A stretch of DNA of 64,000 nt, taken from contig JAFFSR010000366.1 of assembly GCA_017163975.1 (NCBI GenBank), forward strand, positions 241,001 to 305,000, written 5' to 3'. The notes beneath the pieces were generated by a model that saw only the letters and a list, made by a program, of their open reading frames with translations, ran no database searches and was not told the DNA's origin. This DNA comes from Anastatus disparis (lineage: Eukaryota > Arthropoda > Insecta > Hymenoptera > Eupelmidae). This document shows, piece after piece, positions 33,206 to 44,349 of the stretch (positions are counted from its first letter, which is position 1; each line of letters begins with the position of its first letter). A program made the position numbers and the translations under genes.

Positions 33206-33313
33206 AAGCTTTGTTGCATCGAAAAAACTTTTAATACATATTTACTTAATATTTTTAGAATATAAAATATGATTCATTTTTACGCTATTTCATCAGCATA
33301 TTTTAATTGCCTA

Positions 33314-34480
33314 CCCTACTGAAAAAAATTACATGGGATCCCTTATGGGATTTCGTATGGGATCCTTTTTGGGCTCCCATATGGGGTTTTAGCGCGGGAT
33401 CCCAATTCTAAATATAATATGGGATCACATATGGGATTACATATGAGATCCCATATGAGGTCGATAAAACTGAATTTTAAATATGTGGGATCCCACATAT
33501 AGCCCCATAAGGGGTCCATAAACTTAATTCTGAAAATAATATGAGATCACATACACGGAAAACATTTGGCACGTAAACGAAGTGTGCTTGTAAGACATCG
33601 TGCGTCTGCTGCATCGGCACCTAAAAATATGGTGCCGATGTTACTTCGTTACAGTGACTATCTCTGTAGAATGTCAACGCTCGCCTCGAAATGCACGAGG
33701 GGCGCTACTGTGTAAGACTAGGCTGAGCCACATATGTTAAGTGCGCGTTGCTATAGCCTTGACTGTAACGCCATCTCGACACCTGAAATCTAGTGCCGGC
33801 ATCTTACCGCACAGCCTAGTCACCGTCACTGTACATGCGAAATGTTTTCCGTGTATGGGATTGCATATGGGATCCCATATGAGGTCGATAAAACTTAATT
33901 TTAAATAAACGGGATCTCACATAGGGCTCCATATGTGGTCCACAAACTCAATTTTTTTTTTTACTATAATATAGGATCGCATATAGGATCCCATAACGGG
34001 TCTATAAACTCAATTCTAAATATAATGTGGGATACCATATGTGATTCCGTATGTGGTCCCATATTGTATTTAGAATTGGGTTTGTGGATTTCTTATGGGA
34101 CCCATGTGTAGTCCCATATTATATTTAAAAATTGAGTTTGTGGACCTCTTATAGGACCCCATATGTGATCCCATATATGGTCCCATATTATATTTGAAAA
34201 ATTGAGTTTGTGAACCTCTTATGGGATCCCATATGTGGTCCTATATTGTATTTAGAATTGGGTTTGTGGATTTCTTATGGGACCCCATCTGTGGTCCCAT
34301 ATAATATTTAAAAATTGAGTTTATGGACCTCTTATGGAACCCCATGTGTGATCCCATATGTGGTCCCATATTATATTTAAATAAATTGAGTTTGTGAACC
34401 TCTTATGGGATCCCGCGCTAAAACCCCATATGAGAACCCATAAAGGATCTCATATGAAATTTGATGCAATCCCCTCTAAT
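33314..34480. mobile_element. GGGATCCC/CATATG palindromic-word element
   Basis: Left end CCCTACTGAAAAAAATTACA after TA. The body alternates GGGATCCC, CATATGGGA and GGTCCCATAT words in both orientations, with an AATTGAGTTTGTGGACCTCT spacer recurring several times on the right. The right terminus is not clear. Interrupted by 33554-33853. Confidence 0.65.
33554..33853. mobile_element. GC-rich CAC..GTG MITE with TA duplication
   Basis: CACGGAAAACATTTGGCACG at the left, CGAAATGTTTTCCGTG at the right, TA on both sides. About 300 bp and near 50 percent GC, in sharp contrast with its host. Interior unique, with AGACTAGGCTGAG and CAGCCTAGTCAC as an inner inverted pair. Confidence 0.8.
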
Positions 34481-35324
34481 TAAAAATGATTGAAAAATTT
34501 CGGTTTAGTTTATTCGTAATGTGATATGTTGTAAATGTCGTCATGGTATCGTTTTGTTTTGTTTCTTCATCATAATATTTTAAAAGGTTATGTATATTCT
34601 CCATGCGCGTAGCACACGTCTAATCTAGTAAAACTTAAATTAAAGCATATAATTCGTGCTTCATTTTATGTCTCATGCTGTTTTTGTAAGAGTCCTAGTT
34701 CATTGGTTATTTGAGTTCTTATAAAGGCTTTTATTCATCATATTTTTGAAAAAATGTCTTTACCCTTGTCTACGATACTTGTTCGACGAAAAGAAAAAAA
34801 CACGGGTTCATTTTTATTATCAAAAAATCATTCGTAAAAATGATTAGGGAGATAAATATCTTCCATTCTAAGAGTGTCGTATAAACCTTGTTTATTTTAT
34901 TCTCTCAATTAAAAGTATTTTTCCTTTTGCTTTTTAAAATTTCAATACAGAAACAGTTTTTATATTTATAGATACGTTTTAAAAAAAATTGAATAACTAA
35001 ATGTATTATTTTAAAATATAGTTCGATACTTGCAATAAACAATCATCCAACAGCTAATTATACATAAAAACGAAAATTACGATTTTTTTTTAATGTAAAC
35101 GTTAGATTAAATACCATATTGCAATGACAAAATAAATGTTTATTCCATTAGCAAATATAATAAATATAATAATTTAATATTACTTTAAACAAGTTAAATA
35201 ATATTTTATCAATATTTTTGCTATTAACTTTTTTACTTTGGCAGGTTTTTTCGGACAAAAGTCTACTTTATTTATGTGGTTATCCAATAAGTAAAAGTAA
35301 AAATGAAAAATTTAAATTTTTATC
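34481..35324. other. AT-rich spacer and arm of the outer foldback
   Basis: Contains the right arm described at 32395-34880; nothing else supported. Confidence 0.4.
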
Positions 35325-35511
35325 TTTTTTAACGTTGCTATATTTATGCTATTTTTAGTGATAATCAGCGACGGAGCTCGTAAATGTTTTTGTGAACAAA
35401 GCACATGTAACGTACAGTGGTACTTGTGTATGATTTGGCCGAGAGTGGGATTCGAACTCGAAACCTCGAGATTACGAATCCAATGCTCTACTGACTAAGC
35501 CACATACTGGC
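35325..35511 (-). repeat. Possible tRNA-derived SINE
   Basis: The minus strand runs from the tRNA-like head (35511-35438) into a body whose final part (35400-35325) is shared with 23935-24030. A tRNA head plus a dispersed body is the SINE layout. Only one copy with the head is present, so the call is tentative. Confidence 0.4.
35438..35511 (-). tRNA. tRNA-like sequence, probably a pseudogene (anticodon CGT)
   Basis: 74 nt. Box A-like TGGCTTAGTCAGTAG and box B-like AGTTCGAATCC are well formed and the D stem (GCTT with GAGC) pairs. The anticodon stem (TTGGA with TCTCG) and T stem have mismatches, and the acceptor pairs only at GCC with GGC plus isolated pairs. The loop TTCGTAA would give a CGT (Thr) anticodon. 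More likely a tRNA pseudogene or SINE head than a working tRNA. Confidence 0.5.
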
Positions 35512-36355
35512 TCAATTATGAATAATAAATATATTTAAATTTAATTTATATTAACCAATTAACCCTTCTTATTTGATTATTGTACATTAAATACAATAAT
35601 AAATACATTTAAGTTTAAATAGATTTTTATTAAGGAATTCATTTTTTCTATTATATTCTTTATAACTTTCAGCTAGAAAAGATTACAATCAAGATAATTT
35701 TATACATTGTATACAATATTTGGAAAAATCGTTATATTGATTATCAACTTTGTAGACTTTTCTTCTAATATCTTCTTCGTATTAACGAATTCGTTGAAGT
35801 AAGTTCATGGCGGGTCGGAGTGATAATTCAATTTTATATTGTTTATTCCTTTATTATCGAATCTTTTTCTTCAATTCGCAAAAAATTTAGGATTTTTATT
35901 CAATTTTATATTCATAATTATTCACTGAGAGAAATTTTATCTAGTTACTTGCATCCAATGAATTTAGTTTTCCATATAAATGATCACATCAACATTAGTA
36001 ATTCACTTGCTGTGAGATATCTTTTCTGCAAGTATTTTATGCAATTATGAATAAAACTTGCAATTTAGTCAATAATTTATAATTTAAACTTGCTTAGCCA
36101 GAATATAATCTAAAATTCAAAGATTTAGCTGCCCAGATTTATTTTATGAAATAAACTTGTATAGCACAAAAATATTATATTGCATTTGTCATAAAATTAA
36201 TAAATTGCAGTACTTTAAATAAGTTCTTTAAAGTAGTTAAATATATAGTTAAATAAGTACTCAGAACCTCTAAATATTATTAGTTTACGTATTTTTGACT
36301 CAAATATCAATCAATCCTATCATTTTTTAATTTCTTTATTTTTATACTAAATCTC
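35512..36355. other. AT-rich spacer, nothing supported
   Basis: The 76-residue plus frame at 35820 shows no coding features beyond AT composition. Confidence 0.4.
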
Positions 36356-36766
36356 TTAAGAGCATGACGAAGCTGTCCGCCTTCTAATAATATTTCCAAT
36401 CTTAACTTATGAATAAACGATGCGTTTAATTGAGTTTTTTTGCTATAAAGAAAAAATTTGTAAGGTTAAACTCTAGTGCGGACAACTCAAGAAAACCACC
36501 AAAATATTATACATACAAAGTTATAATAAAAACTTTCAATATATCGTATTTTAAGGTTAGGTTTGTCGAGTTTGATATCTAATTTCCAATCCAAGCTCAT
36601 AAAAAAATAACAAGTCCAAATGATTTTTTATTTTAACAAAAATTATTGTACTAATATAACTTTAGTGCGGACAAGTCATTATATTTGTTTAATTTAAGAA
36701 TTTAAAAAGATATCGATAAAATAAAAAAAGCAAAACTCGATTGCTGCAGCTCCGACATGCCGTTAA
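36356..36766. mobile_element. TTAA MITE, family 2 copy B (complete)
   Basis: TTAA at 36356-36359 and 36763-36766. Ends GAGCATGACGAAGCTG and, inverted, CGGCATGTCGGAGCTG form imperfect terminal repeats. Body with two TAGTGCGGACAA motifs is shared with 24521-24917 and 47724-48069. Confidence 0.8.
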
Positions 36767-37452
36767 GGGGGCCAGATACTATTAGAAACTGAAAAAAAAC
36801 ATGTATGATTTGATATAAATTGCTGATGTTTAAAAATAACTAATTTTATATAAAAATACATTCAATTTCAAACACTTTTTGGTTAAAAACATTTTCTATA
36901 TCTTGAGAATTGAAGTAGTGGTGCTCGTTGAAAGTCTGGAACAAAAAACCCTTTACCGCAAGGTTTCTTCATGAGTTTTCATTGGATTCACTTGAAATTT
37001 TATGGACATATTCAAAATTATAGTAGAATCCATATAAGTGGAGCAGATTTTGAATGAATTTATTTCTATTTATTTATTAACTTATTATTTATAATAATTA
37101 ATAAAAAAAATTTTTTTTAGATTGTTTTTTTTCAAAAATTTTTAAATTATTTAAATTTTTCTTGAATGTTTTACACTTATATGGATTCTACTATAATTTT
37201 TAATATCTCTTTAAAATTTCAAGTAAATCCAATGAAAACTCATGAAGAAACCTTGCGGTAAAGGGTTTTTTGTTCCAGACTTTCAACGAGCACCACTACT
37301 TCAATTCTCAAGATATAGAAAATGTTTTAAACCAAAAAATGTTTGAAATTGAATGTATATTTATATGAAATTAGTTATTTTTAAACATCAGCAATTTATA
37401 TCAAATTATACATGTTTTTTTTCGGCTTCTAATAGTATTTGGCCCCCTTGAG
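36763..37452. mobile_element. TTAA foldback element adjoining family 2 copy B
   Basis: Starts with the same TTAA that ends the neighbour, then GGGGGCCAGATACTATTAG; right end CTAATAGTATTTGGCCCCC then TTGA (decayed TTAA). Arms of about 330 bp are strongly inverted (ATTGAAGTAGTGGTGCTCG and its complement) around 37110. Confidence 0.8.
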
Positions 37453-38089
37453 ACTTTAATCATCAAAATGTTTCTAGTTTTACACCTGATCGTGTGATAT
37501 TATAAGAATTTTTTATCAAATCAAGAAAAATAAATAGGAAAATTATAAATAAACTAATGTTTTGATTTAAGTCTACAGATGAAAAATATAAATATAGACT
37601 TCATTCATTTCCTGAAGTTACTAATTAAAAATATTTAATGATAAATATCTATAATATATTTTATTTTCTTTTTAAATTCATAATTCAGAGTAAAAAATTT
37701 CTGTTTGTGAAAATATGCAAATAAAAATAGAACATTGTTAACCAAGGGAGTAAAATAGGTGATTTTTGCCCGAGTCAAGTCAAACGAAGCGAGAGCGACA
37801 ATAAAGACGAGGGCGAAAATACCTTTACTTCCGCGGTTAACATAATACTTTTTCATATTCATTCTCACTGAATATATATTTTATGATAAAACATAAAGGT
37901 ATAACGAAATTAATATATATTTTTAAAAAAATGTGAAAATAAGACTATTGAATTTTCATAAGTTAGAGACAGCTTGAGCCGGGAGCAGAAGGGGTTCAAG
38001 TCAAAATCTTCGCAGGGGGGTTCGCTTTTAATAAAATGGTAAAAAATCATTCTATTACAAAAAAAATTAAATTAAAGAAAGTGCCGACA
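37453..38089. other. Spacer with a small palindrome at 37735-37852
   Basis: GTTAACCAAGGGAGTAAA at 37737 pairs with TTTACTTCCGCGGTTAAC at 37852, enclosing a GC-rich loop with AAACGAAGCGAGAGCGAC. Otherwise AT-rich. Confidence 0.5.
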
Positions 38090-38720
38090 AATCCATCAGT
38101 TTACCGAAAGATTAACTCATCAAACCTGACGACTTGTATACCCATGGATCCATTGACCCATCGTAACCATCAACCCATCGAACCATCAACTCATCGAACG
38201 ATTAACCAATCGAACGATTAACCCATCGAACCATCAACTCATCAAACCATCAACTTATCGAACCATCAACCCATCGAACCATTAATCCATTGAACCATTA
38301 ACTCATCGAACCATCAATCTATCGATCACTGAAACCATCAACCCATCGACAAATTCATCTATCCACCCATCGGTCCATGAATCCATTGACAAATTTATTC
38401 ATCCACTCATCAATAAATTCATTCATCCGTCCATCGGTCCATCAATTCATCGATAAATTCATCCATAGACCCATCAAGCAATGAACCATCCGTTCATCAA
38501 CCTATCGACCAATTTATCTATCCACCCATCAGTCCATCAACCCATCGACAAATTTATTTATCGACCCATCGACATAATTATTTATCCGTCCATCGACCCA
38601 TCGTCATATTTATCGATTCGCCCATCGAACCATTGAGCCGTTATTTTATCGCCCCATTAATCCATCTATGAACTCATTGAACCACGTATCCATTACTCAA
38701 TTTATACATCCACTCATCCT
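38090..38720. repeat. CCATCGA/CCATCAA minisatellite
   Basis: Degenerate tandem words (CCCATCGAACCATCAACTCAT type) over about 630 bp. Early units are about 20 bp long and later ones are irregular with ATTCATCCA. Reading frames through it are artefacts. Confidence 0.85.
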
Positions 38721-38890
38721 CGATTCAGTGTAGCTCTAAGACACGAAAAGTAAATTTCTTATTAGAAACAGAGAAAAAATCTATCACGCTGATGAGAAAA
38801 CCACCTTTTTCTCTTGGGTAAAAAAGAGCTATTTTAGCCTCTCAGAATAGACATCGAAAATTGAATTTCACGCCCTGAATGTGATAAAAT

Positions 38891-39640
38891 TATATTTATT
38901 CCTACTTCAACAGAAATAGCCATCATATTAACTCGAAAAGCGGGCCGAAAGAAAAAAATTTCTAACTTCTAGAATTTTGAAAATGGATCCGTTTCTCCCG
39001 CTAATTTTAAAACTTATAAAATTGAATGGATTTGAATTTTTTTATTAATTATTAATATTAGACCATTGTTGAGGTAGGAATAAAGTCCATTATGCAATTC
39101 AGGAGTAAAGTCTAATTTTCCCCTCGGGAATTTGCTCCCCTCGGGAGAAATATGGGACTTTACTCCCTAGTTGCATAATGTACTATTTAGGAATCGTAAA
39201 AAAATATTGCCTCTCAAAATAAAATATAGTCTTTGCACTTCATGCGGAGTAAATCTTTGTGCTAAAAATATTTTTAATTTTCTTAAATATTTAAAAATGG
39301 AATTCAAATTTGCTAAATTTTGCTGGAAATTTATGGAGATTTATAGAGATTTCTGTTGGAGATTAAATATATTGAAGTATAATACAATAGCTCCTATTCT
39401 TTTATGCCGTTTCTGTCTTGTCTGAGCTAAAATAAGTTACCCTTCCACTTCTTTTCTTATAGTTTGTATCAGTCCTGGCTCAAGTGAGCTGTAACCAGCT
39501 TAACTTATCTATGTATTTATTTTACGGGAGAAATGACATTTAGCGGGAAAAAATAACTTATCTCCCGTTAAATTTTAGACGTAAAATATTACTTTCTTTT
39601 GTCCCGCTTTTCGAGTTTATAAAGCGGTCATGAGGTTGAA
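38891..39640. mobile_element. CCCACCTCAACAG-type foldback, copy 2, with CATTATGCAA palindrome
   Basis: Left half (TTTATTCCTACTTCAACAGA, CTCGAAAAGCGGGCC) and right half (GCGGGAAAAAATAACTTATC, CCCGCTTTTCGAG) match 28631-29203. The inner palindrome 39088-39180 starts CATTATGCAATTCAGGAGTA and ends with its near complement. A first right-hand end, GTTGAGGTAGGAATAAA, at 39067 suggests two overlapping insertions. Confidence 0.55.
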
Positions 39641-39648
39641 ACAATATA

Positions 39649-39981
39649 TTATTTATCCCAACGCAGTGAGATTTTTGGCAGTTGTTTTGCACGAACAAAA
39701 TACCACATTCCTTCACCAGTGCGCAAAATAGTTATGTATTCGGATTCCGCCCGCCTTATTGGGAAAAATTCTATACCTTACTCGTGGCAAAATAGATCTT
39801 CCCACATATATCTTGAAATTTCAGCTGAATTCGTTTTCTGGAGCTTTAAAGCTCTCTCTGTGAGATAAATATTTTGGCTAGTATATGTTAAAAAAAAATA
39901 AACTTTTTGTTCATTTTCATCAAGTTCTTTCAAGTGTGTTAAGGTGGCTCTAACCATGGATAACGTATAAAGAAGGGGCAT
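39649..39981 (-). pseudogene. Coding remnant with one in-frame stop
   Basis: The frame reads MPLLYTLSMVRATLTHLKEL, then SRYMWEDLFCHE, a TAA at 39780-39778, and continues in the same frame with GIEFFPIRRAESEYITILRT and YFVRAKQLPKISLRWDK to a TAA at 39651. Composition is protein-like on both sides of the stop, unlike the AT noise around it. No family recognised. Alternatively the stop lies in a small intron: GTAAGG at the stop is a good donor. Confidence 0.45.
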
Positions 39982-40823
39982 CTAATGGTTTCAGTCGAAT
40001 TAGGATGTTTATTTTGATAATATTTTGTTTATAATTATAATTGATCGGTTATTGATTATGTATCGAATGTAAAAATTTATATTAAAGTTAATAGAACGAA
40101 AATTTTAAATTTTGCCTTCCCCTTCAATATTGGTATCTATTTTATGTACACTACAGGAGAATTGGCAACTTCGATATCGTTTTAACGTATGAAAATACGC
40201 ATATTGCTATGACTCACTTATTTACAAATTCTGCTTCTTTTAAATCTTTTTAATGAGACGTTATCACATACCACGCGTACGTGGATTAAGCACTTCTAGA
40301 CACGAGACGAATGAATTATTTAAAATTTTATCTGAATTTATTCGTTTTTGTATCGAGAATCTAAATATTTTTTAATTATATATTAAACTACAAGAAAAAG
40401 GCTATAACTGTGAAGTTTTACTTTTGGGATTTACTTTTTTAAAACTAAATAAGTCGTGATAGTATCTTCATAAAAAGCGACAGTACTATAAGGACTGAAC
40501 AAAAGTTACGTTGTTTTTTTAATTTTTTTACTCAATTATTTAAACCCCATCCCTATTATTTTTTTTAGTTGTAATAAGTAAAATACTTCTAGCACTGACT
40601 ACAAGAGATTCCTATGTTTAGGTCACGGATCTTGTTGTAACTTGAAGATATGTTTTTATACATAAAATTATGAAAAAAGCCGCGAGAATTCAGTCAAACG
40701 CTCGATCATTCCAAAATGAGCTATTTTATTCAATTTTTTGAAGATTTCTTTAAAAAATCTTGTTCAAAAAGCTCAACCCGTTCAAAAGTTATAGCAAAAT
40801 GAAAAACATGAAAAAAATCACAC
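39982..40823. other. AT-rich spacer, nothing supported
   Basis: No features found. Confidence 0.4.
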
Positions 40824-41499
40824 TCCACATAGCATAAAATATTTATGAAATATTTATGAAATATTTGCAAACAAGATTTGAAATATTTCATAAATGTTTC
40901 ATTGAAATGTTATTGAAAGTTCGCTATGTCCGCATGTGCAATGACCAATAAATATTTCTTTGAAAGATTTATGAAAGATTTTAGCAAGATTTTCATAAAT
41001 ATTTCTAAGAAATATTTAAGAAATATTGATATAATAATTCATTGCAATATTTAGAAAACAACACAAATCTTTCATGAAATGTTTATGAAAGATTTCAACT
41101 ATATACTTGAAAATATTTCAAAGAAATATTTCTTAATTATTTATTATATATTTGAAAGCAACAATTAAACAAACATATAAATCTTTCATAAAATATTTAT
41201 GAAATATTTTCAAGCCAAATTTGAAATATTTCACAAATTTTTCATTGAAACATTGTTGAAAGTTCGCTATGTCCGCCTGTGCAATGGCAAATCAATATTT
41301 CTCTGAAAGATTTATAAAAGATTTCATCAAGATTTTTGGTTAATATTTTTAATGAATATTAAAGAAATATTGATATAATATTGTATTGCAACGTTTGGAA
41401 AACAACATAAATCTTTCATGAAATGTTTATGAAAGATTTCAACTATATACTTGAAAATATTTCAAAGAAATATTTCTTAATTATTTATTATATCCCACA

Positions 41500-42330
41500 T
41501 AGCACTGAAGCTTCCAGGAAGCTTCCATAAAAGATTCGGAAACTTCCCGGAAGCTTCCATGTAAGCTTCCTGGAAGCATAAAATGTCCCGCGCACTTTTC
41601 ATTCAGAAAGATTCAATGGAAGCTTCCAGGAAGCTTCCGTGGAAGAAATCAGTAAGCTAGCATGGTAAGTCCATGGAAGCTAGCATAAAGGTCTTTTTGA
41701 ATCTTACAAGAAGTTTCCAAGGAAGATTGACGCAAGGTTCCAAAAGTACTTCATGGAAGCTTCCACGGAATAATGCAAAAAGCTTACATGCAAGCTTTTG
41801 TGAAAGCTTAAATTAAAGCTTCCTGGAAGCGTAAAATGTCCCGCGCACTTTTTTTTCAGAAAGATTCAATGGAAGATTCCAGGAAGTTTTCGTGGAAGAA
41901 ATCAGTAAGCTTCAATGGAAGCTAGTATAAAAGCCTTTTGAATCTTACAAGAAGCTTTCAAGGAAAATTGCCGCAAGATTCCAACAGTACTTCATGGAAG
42001 CTTCCACGGAATAATGCAAAAAGCTTACATGCAAGCTTCCGTGAAAGCTTCAATTAAAGCTTCCTGGAAGCGTCAAATGTCCCGCGCACTTTTATTTCAG
42101 AAAGATTCAATGGAAGATTCCAGGAAGTTTCCATGGAAGAAATCAGTGAGCTTCCATGGAAGCTAGTATAAAGGCCTTTTAAATCTTACAAGAAGCTTTC
42201 AAGGAAGATTGCCGTAAGGTTCTAAAAATACTTCATGGAAGCTTCCATAAAAAAAATGCTAGAAGCTTCCAGGATGATTCCAGTGTAAGGTTTCCGGAGG
42301 CTTTGGGGAAGTCAACAATTCAAATATGAT
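41500..42330. repeat. ~241-253-bp array of GGAAGCTTCC words
   Basis: TGTCCCGCGCACTTTT at 41584, 41837 and 42078 marks three units (steps 253 and 241). Words such as GGAAGCTTCC and CATGGAAGC fill each unit. Confidence 0.85.
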
Positions 42331-42593
42331 TTGATTAATTTTATCCTTTTTTACCGTTCGAAAGGTATTGTGTTACGATTCTGTTCAACATTCTATTTTT
42401 CATTTTATATTTTATAAATATTTGCTGTGCAAAACACATATTTACTTATAACATTCTATTTTATATACTATTATATCATATTTATACTTTAATACATATT
42501 CACATATATTAGGATTTACGTATAATTATAAAGACGCATTTACATTTTTAGGACAGGGGCTGTGGGTACATACTGAAGACCGCCAACGTTCGA

Positions 42594-42690
42594 CTTATAT
42601 AGTAAGTGTGGTATCATCTCACCACTTAGGGACAAAACGCCCATTTAACGCGTATCCCCCTGTAGGCGTAACTGCGAATCGAAGGTGACG
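42594..42690 (+). other. Non-satellite core with CTTATATA and GGGACAAAACG
   Basis: CTTATATAGTAAG, then ACCACTTAGGGACAAAACGC and CGTATCCCCC. The same order occurs at 46629-46730 and, reversed, at 54070-53994 in elements with different arrays. Unknown function; a transcription start or structured RNA are possibilities. Confidence 0.6.
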
Positions 42691-42904
42691 GACTTGTATG
42701 ATATCTGTCGGTAGTTCCATTCCCGACTAAACATAATTTTTTTTTTTTATAAATTATGTTGCACATGTATATATTTCACTATTTTTTTTAATTTAAATAT
42801 TTTTTATGTGTACAGATAAATGTATATGTACATGTACCTACGTATTATTCACACACAAACATTTTCATGCTATCTGAAGTCGAAAAATTCATTTTATATA
42901 GATT

Positions 42905-43284
42905 TTAAGAGTCAGCTGTATACCGACACAAATTTATTTTTTATAAAAACTAATAGCTTCTGGCAGAAATAAAGAGATGGTTTCGATTCGCGTAATAGAA
43001 AGCAATATTTTCTCTGATAAGAATAATTTAATTCCACCGCTTTATTTTCAAGAAAAGTTGGAATAACTTGAAAATCCCATTATTTGACACTAATTTCTAA
43101 TTTTTTAAGTTATTCCAACTTTTCTTAAAAACGAAGCAATAAAATGAATTCATACTAATCAAAGAAAATATTACATTTTATTAAACACATCGAAACCATC
43201 TCTTTATTTTTGCCTCTTGTTGCTAATTTTGGGAAAAAGTCAATTTTTTAATTAGAAAAGGACAGAGATACAGCGGACTCTTAA
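42905..43284. mobile_element. TTAA MITE, family 1 copy C
   Basis: TTAA both sides; ends GAGTCAGCTGTAT and ACAGCGGACTC. Arms with AGAAAAGTTGGAATAACTT centre. Same family as 3070-3469 and 26031-26419. Confidence 0.82.
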
Positions 43285-44349
43285 AATAAATTTATTTAAA
43301 AAAACTTGAATAAATAATACAATACTCTTTCTTAAAACTTTATTCAATTAAAGACTTTTCTTTAAAAAAGCAACGAAATGTTTTGTGTGCTTATTTATTA
43401 TCTTAAATTAATATCAAAAGAAATTTTTTATCCAAAGTTATACAATTATAGAAACTTTTAATCATTTAATTTGTAATCTGTTTTATTCGTATTCATATAA
43501 TAATCCGATATTAATTTTTAATATTAAAAAGAATATCTTTATACATTAATTTAACAAAAAAGACTATATTTTTAATTTAAAAAATTAATGGGGAATTATT
43601 ATATAAATACGGAAAAAGCAGATTACAAATTGAATGAATTAATTTTCATAATTATGTAACTTTGGGTAAAAATTTTTTATTACTATTAATTTTTTGTTAG
43701 TAAAAGAACACAAAATATGCTTTCTGAGGAAAAATCTTTTATTTGATAAAAGTCATGTATTCAAATCATTGTAAAGATATTTAGACTTTGTAATTAATTT
43801 ATTTAATTTATAAAATTCTATTAAATTAACGACTTTCTCTTTAAAAAAAACATTTGTTTGTGTTCTTTCTTATAAAATAAAATCAATAATAATAATAATT
43901 CTTTATCGAAAGTTCTACACAATTATAAAAAATTTTTAATCATTCAAAATGTAATATGTTTTACTTTATATTGAAATAATCTACCATAAATTTTGTAAAT
44001 TAAAAAGAATATAAGACATTAATCTAATAGAAAAAAAGACAATATTTTTGATCTATAAAATTAAATTAATGTAAGGCAGACACTACACCTGTACTCATAA
44101 ATATTGCCTAAATTTTCATTTGATTGTAAAATTTTAGAAAAAAAATGCATTAGCTTATAGTATGTACCATGAAGATTATTCTATGAATTTTTCAAATAAA
44201 TTCATTTATTTGAAATGTTAAATAAAATGTTGAAGTCCAATGATATATATAAAAGTTATTCGATTTTGTACCAGGAATACAAAATTCCTATGAACAAAGG
44301 AATAGATTTATTTAAGAATTCAACTGAATAATTTTCATGATATTTACTA

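Larger units (their letters stand above)
32395..34880. mobile_element. Large foldback, arms 32440-32585 and 34705-34850
   Basis: GATTTTTTGATAA, ATGAACCC, TTTTTGTCGAA and AAGAACTTAAATAACCA in the left arm recur reverse-complemented at 34845-34710. Between the arms lie an inner foldback (32600-33205) and the GGGATCCC element (33314-34480). Outer ends and target duplication were not identified. Confidence 0.55.

Noticed and set aside
38036..38221. 61-codon frame rich in Pro, Thr, His
   Set aside because: Reading of the CCATCGA minisatellite.
38785..38810. CTGATGAGAAAA as a hammerhead ribozyme core
   Set aside because: The flanking stems and the second conserved GAAA placement are not present.
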